Shown here piece after piece: positions 1 through 5,056 of a stretch of DNA of 6,149 nt. The number at the start of each line of letters is the position of its first letter. Position 1 is the stretch's first letter. The DNA is from Bordetella parapertussis (GTDB taxonomy: Bacteria > Pseudomonadota > Gammaproteobacteria > Burkholderiales > CAIKXV01), in NCBI GenBank assembly GCA_945877995.1, contig CAMDXD010000249.1, positions 1 to 6,149 of the forward strand, given 5' to 3'. Made by a program: the position numbers and the translations under genes. Below the pieces are notes generated by a model. That model was not told the origin of the DNA. It worked only from the letters and a program-made list of their open reading frames with translations, and searched no databases.

Positions 1-263
1 CCCAGATGAACCGACACCGCCTGCGACTCGTCGCGCAGTGCATTGGCGGCTTCATCGGTGGCATTGCCACCGACGGTTCCATCAGCCTTGAGGGTGGTGC
101 CGTTGATCAGGCTCTTCGACGTTCCCGTGGTCAGGCCCAGGTAGCGGCCCGCCCACGGATCTTGCGCACGCGCGTCGGCCATTCCCATCCATGCCACTGC
201 AAGCAGGGTCAGGGTTAAGGTCCGGGAGGCGTTCGAATGCACAGGCCTTGTCGGCATGTTCAT
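1..263 (-). CDS. Partial exported outer-membrane beta-barrel-like protein (5' part only)
   Basis: The gene enters from the left edge, so only the first 87 codons are visible. The start is the ATG at 263; a second in-frame ATG lies two codons later at 257. The weak purine-rich GAAAGA sits just upstream. Residues 1-33 form a Sec signal peptide: a basic N-terminus (R6, R14), a hydrophobic core (LTLTLLAVAWMGMA) and an ARA-Q cleavage motif at 31-34. The mature start, DPWAGRYLGL, resembles the first strand of small outer-membrane beta-barrel proteins (porin / OMP_b-brl type, usually W-x-G-x-Y-x-G). The part after it is rich in G, T, N and D, as in a surface loop. The family is inferred from about 50 mature residues; export is much better supported than the barrel fold. 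If the tRNA fragment at 497-543 marks an island edge, this gene is on the chromosomal side. Confidence 0.6.
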   Translation of the reverse strand, partial: MNMPTRPVHSNASRTLTLTLLAVAWMGMADARAQDPWAGRYLGLTTGTSKSLINGTTLKADGTVGGNATDEAANALRDESQAVSVHL

Positions 264-472
264 GTTCTTTCGGGATCGCTCCGCAGCTACCGGAAGCGTC
301 GGCGCTGCGGCGGTTGATGAATGCCCGACTGTACCGGGGAGGGCGAGGCGCCGGCGCGTGCATTGTTGCGTATTCAGTCATTCAGCCTGGTGGATGAAGA
401 TGCAGTACGGCCAGCCAGCTCGGCAGGGACCTGCGGGTGGATGCCGTTGCAACCGAGTGCTGAACACCGCGC

Positions 473-490
473 CCAGACAACGATGTCTGG
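473..490. repeat. Perfect 7-bp inverted repeat beside the tRNA fragment
   Basis: CCAGACA at 473-479 and TGTCTGG at 484-490 pair perfectly around a 4-base loop (ACGA). The hairpin lies 6 bases beyond the CCA end of the tRNA-Val fragment. It could have served as the tRNA transcript's terminator or 3' structure, though no T-run follows on the minus strand, or as an arm of a recombination site. It is seen directly; the role is unknown. Confidence 0.5.
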
Positions 491-496
491 TGGATC

Positions 497-543
497 TGGT
501 GGGCGGTACTGGGATCGAACCAGTGACCCCTGCCGTGTGAAGG
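497..543 (-). other. 3' fragment of a tRNA-Val (CAC) gene, probable att site of an integrated element
   Basis: Read on the minus strand, 543 to 497 gives the 3' part of a bacterial tRNA. It has anticodon loop TTCACAC (anticodon CAC, valine), 3' anticodon strand GGCAG, a T arm with perfect ACTGG/CCAGT pairing around TTCGATC, acceptor strand ACCGCCC, discriminator A and an encoded CCA. The expected 5' acceptor strand GGGCGGT is absent about 76 bases upstream, and the bases before the loop (GTACC) do not pair properly with GGCAG. The gene is therefore truncated near the anticodon loop and should not make a functional tRNA. Tyrosine integrases commonly recombine in the 3' part of tRNA genes, restoring an intact gene at one end of the element and leaving a 3' fragment at the other. 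By that logic the element lies to the right. A decayed full tRNA is the alternative: an AGCTC that could be a D-arm relic remains at about 556-560. Confidence 0.7.
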
Positions 544-627
544 TACACCGCGCTGGAGCTCACGGCAGCAGTGCGTGGGGGCGTCGGGGGCGTTTGAAAG
601 TACTATTCATCAGAACCAGTAAACGGC

Positions 628-657
628 ATGCTAATGAGCATACGACCCTGATCAGGG
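628..657. repeat. Two adjacent inverted repeats downstream of the LysR gene
   Basis: ATGCT (628-632) and AGCAT (637-641) form a small hairpin around AATG. Four bases later CCCTGATCAGGG (646-657) is a perfect 12-base palindrome. Both sit in a patch that is AT-richer than its surroundings, 20-50 bases past the stop codon of the minus-strand LysR gene. They could form a weak terminator for that gene, although no clean T-run follows, or be protein-binding sites near the putative island edge. The structures are seen; the roles are guesses. Confidence 0.4.
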
Positions 658-678
658 AGAACAGACGGTCGATGCAGC

Positions 679-1596
679 CTACTGCTGCCGCGACGGCGCC
701 CCCGGAAGGTCGACGAGCAGCACCTGAATCCGGCCGATCAGTTCGTGCGTTGCCCGCGGGATGCGCCGGTGCCTGCGCACGCCGATGCTGAGTGGCGACG
801 TGAGCAGTCCGGACTCAACCAGCGGCAGCAGGCGAAGTTCCCCCGCCTCGACTTCGCGCTCTACCGCGAACCAGGGCATGAAGGTTGCGCCACCAGCGGT
901 GCGCGCGAACGCCTTCAGCGCCTCGACGGAATTGCTGACCAGTACCGGGCGGGGCCGCAGGCCGAGTCTGTGCAGCGCCTGATCGAGCAGCAGCCTGCTG
1001 CCATGTGCCTCGGTCAGGCAGCCGTAACGCATGCTGGAGATCTGGCGCAGGCTGCACGACGTCGCATCCCATAACGAGTGGTGCGGCCCGACCACGGCAT
1101 AGAGCGGCTCGGGCACCTCCGCGAGGATCTGGATCTCCGCGTGCGGCGGTGCATTGAAGGCGATGAACACGTCAGCCTTGTCCTGGAGGATCGCGGTGAT
1201 CGCGTCCGTCGTCCCGGCCGTGGTGATCTCGAGCTCAACGCCGGGGAACAGACTGTGGAAGTCTCCGACGGCTGTTGCCAGCAGGTAAGCCACGGCCCCT
1301 TCCACGGTGATGATGCGCAGCCTGCCGCGCCGCAGATCCTTCAGGTCGTCGAGCTGTCCTGCGATGGAATCGATCTGGACGAGCATCTCGCGGAAATGCA
1401 CATGCGCAATCTCACCCGCCTCGGTGAGGGTCATGCCCCGAGCGTGGCGCTCGAACAGCGGCTGCCCCAGTTCTTCCTCGAGTTGCGCAACCTGCCGGCT
1501 GAGGGCGGACGTCGCGACATGCAGGCGCTCCGAAGCCTCCCGGATCGACCGCGACCGGGCCACTTCGCAGAAGTAGCGGATCGTCGAAAGCTCCAT
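679..1596 (-). CDS. LysR-family transcriptional regulator
   Basis: This 305-residue protein has the family's typical length and layout. An N-terminal winged helix-turn-helix covers about residues 1-60, with the hallmark segment from S17 to R50 (SIREASERLHVATSALSRQV, then LEEELGQPLFER). A linker helix follows (about 65-90), then a periplasmic-binding-like effector domain starting at GRLRII (91-96), with PGVELEI at 118-124. The chosen start is the ATG at 1596, preceded by GAAGG and giving the standard MELSTIRYF beginning; the frame stays open upstream to 1860 but runs into the divergent gene. LysR proteins usually bind the divergent intergenic region, repress themselves and activate the neighbouring operon when a small pathway compound binds. 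Here that points to control of the plus-strand genes starting at 1751. The effector cannot be predicted. Confidence 0.93.
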   Translation of the reverse strand: MELSTIRYFCEVARSRSIREASERLHVATSALSRQVAQLEEELGQPLFERHARGMTLTEAGEIAHVHFREMLVQIDSIAGQLDDLKDLRRGRLRIITVEGAVAYLLATAVGDFHSLFPGVELEITTAGTTDAITAILQDKADVFIAFNAPPHAEIQILAEVPEPLYAVVGPHHSLWDATSCSLRQISSMRYGCLTEAHGSRLLLDQALHRLGLRPRPVLVSNSVEALKAFARTAGGATFMPWFAVEREVEAGELRLLPLVESGLLTSPLSIGVRRHRRIPRATHELIGRIQVLLVDLPGAPSRQQ

Positions 1597-1638
1597 GTCG
1601 TGTCGACCTTCGCGCGAGCGTTGCCGCCGAAGCAACGC

Positions 1639-1667
1639 ATTCTTCCAAAAATAGTGCTTGTGCACAA
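1639..1667 (-). promoter_or_regulatory. Candidate promoter of the LysR gene
   Basis: On the minus strand, TTGTGC (1667-1662) is followed after 17 bases by AAGAAT (1644-1639). The spacing is ideal and each box only partly matches the sigma-70 consensus (3/6 and 4/6). Transcription would start about 35 bases upstream of the LysR ATG. The -35 box lies inside the palindrome at 1658-1667, so a bound regulator there could repress this promoter. It was picked by eye. Confidence 0.35.
1655..1667. promoter_or_regulatory. Candidate LysR binding site (T-N11-A with palindromic core)
   Basis: The 154-base divergent region contains the perfect 10-base palindrome TTGTGCACAA (1658-1667), and T1655 to A1667 fits the T-N11-A pattern of LysR-family operators. 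Its position between the two divergent genes, about 60 bases from the LysR start and 84 bases before the diiron gene's ATG, is where such an operator is expected. Palindromes of this size can arise by chance. Confidence 0.4.
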
Positions 1668-1698
1668 TACACGGACGCGCGAACACTGTGAACCTTGG

Positions 1699-1717
1699 CG
1701 CCGGAATGCATCCGGCG
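1699..1717. promoter_or_regulatory. Perfect 7-bp hairpin in the leader of the diiron-protein operon
   Basis: CGCCGGA (1699-1705) and TCCGGCG (1711-1717) pair perfectly around the 5-base loop ATGCA. It ends 33 bases before the start codon and 18 bases before the GGAGG at 1736-1740, so it would lie in or just upstream of the mRNA leader. It may be a second regulator-binding site or an mRNA structure; no T-run follows, so it is not a typical terminator. Confidence 0.35.
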
Positions 1718-1750
1718 ACCTCGCCGAACGATTCCGGAGGGATTTCAGAT

Positions 1751-2506
1751 ATGAGCGACATCGCCCAGGAACTGCTGGATACCGTGACCCCGTACTGGGA
1801 AGCCGAAGCCGAAGTCTCGAAGCGCTTCTTCGAGGGCAGCCCGACCCACGAGGGCCACATCTACTGGCTGCGTGCCCAGATCTGGAAGGAGTTGCATCCG
1901 GTCGATGGCTACTTCAACGGCATCCACCAGGAGCTGGTCAAGATGGCCGACATGTTCCCGGGCATCGACAAGACGATCGACCGGCACCACTTCTCGTTCC
2001 TGATGAAGCAGATGCTGGAGGAGTTCGAGCACTACGTGATGTTCGCCGACATCTTCGAGGAACTCGTCGGGCGCAAGATCGACGTCGATGCCGATCCTGT
2101 GCAACTGCCCGAAGAGAAGAAGCTGCAGGAGCTGCGCCAGCGTTACGTGGCCTCGGGCTCGGCGATCGACAAGGCGGCAGTGCTGTTCACCGAAGGTGGC
2201 GGGGCCGCTCTGTTCCGCGAAGGCGCTAAGGTGAGGGGCGGCAAGCTGGAAGCGATGATCGCCAACGCGATGCAGATCATCTACGACGACGAGAAGGACC
2301 ACTTCCGTGAGGGCGCGCGCGAGTCCGCGGAGCTCATCAAGACCCGCGAAGACGCCGAGCGGATGAAGACCGGGATCCGCGACGTGAGCCGGCAGCGTGT
2401 GTCGATGCGGCTGGAGATGTTCCGCTCACCGATGAGCGAAGCCGAGGCCGACGCGTTCATCGCGGCGCAGGCCACCACCATCGCCGGCGCGGCGAAGGCT
2501 GCGTGA
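1751..2506 (+). CDS. Ferritin-like diiron protein, possible oxygenase or oxidase of unknown substrate
   Basis: This 251-residue, largely helical, soluble protein has no signal peptide. It shows the ligand pattern of four-helix-bundle diiron proteins: E61 (HQELVKM), E91-F-E-H94, E148 (LFTEGG) and E181-K-D-H184. The gaps of 30, 57 and 33 residues are normal for the superfamily and close to those I recall for the arylamine N-oxygenase AurF. AurF's extra histidine, four residues before the last ExxH, is I177 here. I cannot place it in a named subfamily; the helix-1 ligand E61 is the least certain. Such proteins bind two irons and activate O2, or act as ferroxidases or peroxide reductases; clustering with catabolic genes favours an enzyme over iron storage. 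The ATG at 1751 is preceded by GGAGG (1736-1740, spacing 10); an upstream in-frame start at 1658 would overlap the regulatory region. It is the first gene of a plus-strand operon. Confidence 0.85.
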   Translation: MSDIAQELLDTVTPYWEAEAEVSKRFFEGSPTHEGHIYWLRAQIWKELHPVDGYFNGIHQELVKMADMFPGIDKTIDRHHFSFLMKQMLEEFEHYVMFADIFEELVGRKIDVDADPVQLPEEKKLQELRQRYVASGSAIDKAAVLFTEGGGAALFREGAKVRGGKLEAMIANAMQIIYDDEKDHFREGARESAELIKTREDAERMKTGIRDVSRQRVSMRLEMFRSPMSEAEADAFIAAQATTIAGAAKAA

Positions 2507-2925
2507 TGGGTGCGACGGACGCTTCATCGGGCAGGCCGGTCGTCGAATACCTGCCTGGTACCGAATGGCAGGCAGCGCGCAGTTTCTCGCCGGCAGTGGT
2601 AACGACAGGCGGTCGGATCGCGTGGCTCGCGGGACAGACCACGCTGGTCGACCTCGAAGGCAACGACATCTCGGGACGGTTCGAGCCGCAGGCCCGCACG
2701 ATCTTCGCGCTGCTCGACCGGACGCTCAAGCGGCTGGGCAGCGACCTGTCGGCGCTCGTCACGATGACGGTCTTCATCAACGATCCGCGCAACGGCGACC
2801 GTTTCGTGGAGATCCGGAACGAGTACTTCGCGAACGGCCAATGCCCCGCCAGCGCGCTGGTGACCGTATCGAACTTCGCACGCAGCGGCTGCGTGATCGA
2901 GATCCAGAGCATTGCAGTGATCTGA
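2506..2925 (+). CDS. RidA (YjgF/YER057c/UK114) family protein lacking the catalytic arginine
   Basis: This 139-residue protein has the length and features of a RidA domain: GGRIAWLAGQT (35-45), the helix with FALLDRTLKRLGSDLSALV (67-85), VTMTVFIND (85-93), and the C-terminal strand IEIQSIAVI (131-139). Family members are cytosolic trimers; the best known, E. coli RidA, deaminates reactive enamines and imines using an arginine in a PARS motif. Here that motif reads C-P-A-S-A (113-117), so a serine takes the arginine's place, while the glutamate of IEI (E132) is kept. It therefore probably belongs to a Rid subgroup without standard deaminase activity. Its ATG overlaps the diiron gene's TGA by one base (TGATG), which indicates coupled translation; a GTG at 2503 is an alternative start. 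The tight link suggests it acts on, or protects against, a product of the diiron protein. That is inference. Confidence 0.9.
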   Translation: MGATDASSGRPVVEYLPGTEWQAARSFSPAVVTTGGRIAWLAGQTTLVDLEGNDISGRFEPQARTIFALLDRTLKRLGSDLSALVTMTVFINDPRNGDRFVEIRNEYFANGQCPASALVTVSNFARSGCVIEIQSIAVI

Positions 2926-2942
2926 CCGGACCAGGAGGTGGC

Positions 2943-3941
2943 ATGAGCATCCATACGGGAAGCGCAAGGCATTTTTTGCTCGTATCGCAGCTGATAGGCA
3001 TCGGGATGGTCCTGTCCGGTGCGGGCGCATCAGCACTCGCCCAGTCCTGGCCAGCCAAGCCGATCCGAGTCATCGTCGGCTATGCGCCGGGCGGCGTCGG
3101 AGACCTGAACGGCCGCACCTACAGCCAGCGACTGGCTGCGGCGTTGAACCAGAGCGTGTTGGTGGACAATCGTCCCGGCGCTGCAGGGGGGATCGGCGCT
3201 GAACTGGTCGCCCGGGCGGTGCCCGATGGCTACACCCTGCTTATGGCTACCGCAGGCGAACTGGTGGTCAATCCCAGCGCCTATCCCAACCTGCGCTACA
3301 ACCCCATCGCCGACTTCGCGCCGATCTCGATCGCGTCGTTGAACCCGATCGTGTTCGTCGCGAACGCAGGCACGCCATTCCGGACGCTCGCCGACCTTAT
3401 CGCGGCCGCGAAGGCGAAGCCCGACACGATCTCCTATGCGAGCACCGGCAACGGAAGCATCCAGCACCTGAGCATGGAGCTGTTCCGGATGTCCGGCGGC
3501 GCTGCATTGATCCACGTCCCCTACAAGGGCGGCGGCCCGGCGGCTGCCGCCGTGGTAGCGGGCGAGACGCCGGTGGCATCGGTAGCGCTCGCGCCTGCCA
3601 TTCCCCACATGCGCGCTGGCAAGCTGCGGGCGCTTGGCGTCACCAGTGCGAAGCGTTCGGCGCTAGCACCCGAGATACCCACCTTCGCCGAGGCGGGGTT
3701 CCCGATGGACGCGACGATCTGGGCCGGGCTTCTGGCGCCGGCGAAGACCGCCGCAGACATCATCCAGCGGCTAAATGCCGAGATGGTCCGGGCAGGGCAG
3801 AACCCCGAGTTGCGCGAGCGGCTCTCTACCGCCGGCAGCGAGGCGATGACCAGCACCCCGGAGGAGTTCGCTGCCGTGCTGCGCGCCGACCTGGAGAAGT
3901 ACACCCGGGTCGTGCGCGAGGGGAACATCCGGTTCAACTGA
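2943..3941 (+). CDS. Periplasmic solute receptor, TctC/Bug family (first copy)
   Basis: This 332-residue protein has the normal length for the family. Residues 1-33 are a signal peptide with a hydrophobic stretch at 11-33 and an ALA-Q cleavage motif, so the mature protein is periplasmic. Family hallmarks are PIRVIVGYAPGG (40-51), DNRPGAAGG (75-83), PDGYTLL (94-100), YASTGNGS (165-172) and HVPYKGGGPA (191-200). These receptors bind small carboxylates or related molecules in a two-domain cleft and can feed TctAB transporters; many in Burkholderiales are orphans that also serve sensing. No TctA or TctB gene is present here. The ATG has a near-perfect AGGAGG (2933-2938), four bases away. It follows the RidA gene by 17 bases and ends the operon. 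The ligand may be the substrate of the upstream enzymes (inference). Confidence 0.95.
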   Translation: MSIHTGSARHFLLVSQLIGIGMVLSGAGASALAQSWPAKPIRVIVGYAPGGVGDLNGRTYSQRLAAALNQSVLVDNRPGAAGGIGAELVARAVPDGYTLLMATAGELVVNPSAYPNLRYNPIADFAPISIASLNPIVFVANAGTPFRTLADLIAAAKAKPDTISYASTGNGSIQHLSMELFRMSGGAALIHVPYKGGGPAAAAVVAGETPVASVALAPAIPHMRAGKLRALGVTSAKRSALAPEIPTFAEAGFPMDATIWAGLLAPAKTAADIIQRLNAEMVRAGQNPELRERLSTAGSEAMTSTPEEFAAVLRADLEKYTRVVREGNIRFN

Positions 3942-3954
3942 CGCGACCGGCGCG

Positions 3955-4010
3955 GCGCGGGTACCCGCCATCCCGCTTTGCCAGCCGCGTTCGGCTGCTG
4001 TAACCCGCGC
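3955..4010. terminator. Structured region after the plus-strand operon, possible terminator
   Basis: Starting 13 bases past the receptor's stop codon, GCGCGGGT (3955-3962) pairs with ACCCGCGC (4003-4010). Between them lie CAGCCG (3982-3987) and CGGCTG (3992-3997), a perfect 6-bp hairpin with a CGTT loop. GCGGGTACCCGC (3957-3968) is also a palindrome, offering an alternative fold. No T-run follows on either strand, so this is not a canonical intrinsic terminator. Its position between convergent operons suits a transcription barrier or an mRNA 3'-end stabiliser. Confidence 0.3.
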
Positions 4011-4056
4011 GCTCATTCCCGAAGACGACGCGGCGCATCCTTCCAGTAGCGACCGT

Positions 4057-4188
4057 CTAGGAAGGACGCTGGGGCTGTGAATTGAGACCTGCCAAGTAGA
4101 CGTGTCGTACCGGCACGCCTGATCCCAGCGTGTGGCTTGCGTCGTTGACAAAGTAGCAAGTAATGCCGCGTTGGCTCATGAAGATCAT
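4057..4188 (-). CDS. Possible small protein of 43 residues overlapping the dehydrogenase stop
   Basis: An ATG at 4188 overlaps the TGA of the upstream dehydrogenase gene by four bases (ATGA), a common arrangement for translational coupling. The frame reads to a TAG at 4057-4059. The product starts MIFMSQRGITCYFVND and ends NSQPQRPS; it has no signal peptide, membrane segment or domain I recognise. G/C at third positions is about 65 percent, unremarkable for this DNA, and there is no good ribosome-binding site. The frame is also open upstream into the dehydrogenase gene, and other frames here are open too. It could be a real small gene, a remnant of a larger one, or chance. Confidence 0.25.
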   Translation of the reverse strand: MIFMSQRGITCYFVNDASHTLGSGVPVRHVYLAGLNSQPQRPS

Positions 4189-5039
4189 GGGCGGCGACTC
4201 TTGGCCGTGTGAGTGTGTTTTTGCCTTGTCGCGACCGCCTTTTGCAGTTCTCCGCGTGCGCGCATCAGCCCCCCGGCGGTCACACCGCCATCGATGACGA
4301 TCTCGGTACCGGTGATGTAGCTCGACTCATCCGATGCGAGGAACAGTACCAATTGCGCGACCTCGTCGGGATATCCGGGCCGCCCCATCGGTATCAACCG
4401 CTGGTTCGCTGCGGCGTAACCCGGTGCCGCAGCGGCTACCATCCGCGTATCGACGATCTGCGCCGGATGCACCGAATTCACGCGAATCCCCCAATCGACG
4501 AACTCCATGGCTGCTGTTTTGGTCAGCCCGCGCAAGCCCCACTTGCTGGCGGTGTAAGCCGCGCCGAAGTGGGCGGTGATGCCGGCGGTCGATGAAATAT
4601 TGATGATGGCGCCGCCGCCCGAATCGCGGATCAGCGGCGCAGCGTGTTGCATGCCAAGGAGTGCGCCGGTGAGATTGATATCCATCACCTTGCGCCACGC
4701 GGTGAGCGGTGTCTCCATGATACCGGCGCGGCTCACCACGCCGGCATTGTTGACCAGTACGTGCAAGCGGCCAAACTTGCGCTGCACCGAGCGCATCGCG
4801 GCGCGCCACTGCGCCTCCGAGGTCACATCGAGATTCAGATACAGCGCTTCACCACCGTCTTTGTTGAGTTCGCACGCGAGTTGCCTGCCGGGCTGATCGA
4901 TCACATCGCACAGCACCACGCGAGCACCTTCGCGAGCGAACAGGCGTGCCCCGGCCTGTCCCTGCCCGCCGCTCGCGCCTGTGATCAGAACCACCTTCCC
5001 GTGCAATCTGCGTGCAGTGCCCAGCTCGTTGGTTTTCAT
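4185..5039 (-). CDS. Short-chain dehydrogenase/reductase (classical SDR, probably NAD-dependent)
   Basis: This 284-residue cytosolic oxidoreductase has all classical SDR motifs: TGASGGQG for nucleotide binding (20-27), NNAG (97-100), catalytic N122, S150 (or S149) in INISS, and Y162/K166 in YTASK. D45 at the end of the second strand (VLCDV) favours NAD(H) over NADP(H). The signature end, SSYITGTEIVIDGG (239-252), is followed by an unusually long basic, polar tail of about 30 residues, where most relatives stop near 250-260. The ATG at 5039 is preceded by AAGGGA and gives the usual short lead before GKVVLITGASG; an in-frame start at 5099 would overlap the upstream gene. Family members interconvert alcohols and ketones on sterols, sugars, cyclic alcohols or fatty acyl groups; the substrate is not evident. 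It is the second gene of a minus-strand pair, 17 bases after the receptor gene. Confidence 0.93.
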   Translation of the reverse strand: MKTNELGTARRLHGKVVLITGASGGQGQAGARLFAREGARVVLCDVIDQPGRQLACELNKDGGEALYLNLDVTSEAQWRAAMRSVQRKFGRLHVLVNNAGVVSRAGIMETPLTAWRKVMDINLTGALLGMQHAAPLIRDSGGGAIINISSTAGITAHFGAAYTASKWGLRGLTKTAAMEFVDWGIRVNSVHPAQIVDTRMVAAAAPGYAAANQRLIPMGRPGYPDEVAQLVLFLASDESSYITGTEIVIDGGVTAGGLMRARGELQKAVATRQKHTHTAKSRRP

Positions 5040-5056
5040 GCTGCTTGTCCCTTGTA

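Larger units (their letters stand above)
264..678. other. Gene-free stretch between the left partial gene and the LysR gene
   Basis: I see no convincing protein gene in these 415 bases. Open frames exist on both strands, but they lack ribosome-binding sites and recognisable domains, and some run through the tRNA fragment. What the stretch holds is a tRNA-Val 3' fragment (497-543), a perfect hairpin next to it (473-490) and two more inverted repeats in a locally AT-richer patch (about 600-660). The promoter of the left-hand gene should lie at 264-400 on the minus strand, but I cannot pick a clear -35/-10 pair. Confidence 0.6.

Noticed and set aside
378..563. Minus-strand open frame of 61 codons containing VTGSIPVPPT
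   Set aside because: It is a translation through the tRNA 3' fragment; such peptides are well-known false genes.
497..573. Complete functional tRNA-Val gene
   Set aside because: The 5' acceptor strand and a pairing 5' anticodon strand are missing, so only a fragment is supported.
321..791. Plus-strand open frame of 156 codons containing YWDRTSDPCRV
   Set aside because: It reads through the tRNA fragment in antisense and into the LysR gene; no ribosome-binding site and no domain.
1658..1750. Upstream start for the diiron gene
   Set aside because: It would place coding sequence over the candidate operator and hairpin, whereas the ATG at 1751 has its own GGAGG.
1597..1860. N-terminal extension of the LysR gene
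   Set aside because: It would overlap the divergent diiron gene; the ATG at 1596 gives the standard LysR N-terminus.
1078..2229. Long plus-strand open frame of 383 codons
   Set aside because: It lies antisense to the LysR gene, crosses the divergent promoter region and then overlaps the diiron gene out of frame. It has no recognisable domain; long shadow frames are common in GC-rich DNA.
3771..4151. Minus-strand open frame of 126 codons overlapping the end of the first receptor gene
   Set aside because: Most of it is antisense to a clear receptor gene; no ribosome-binding site or domain.
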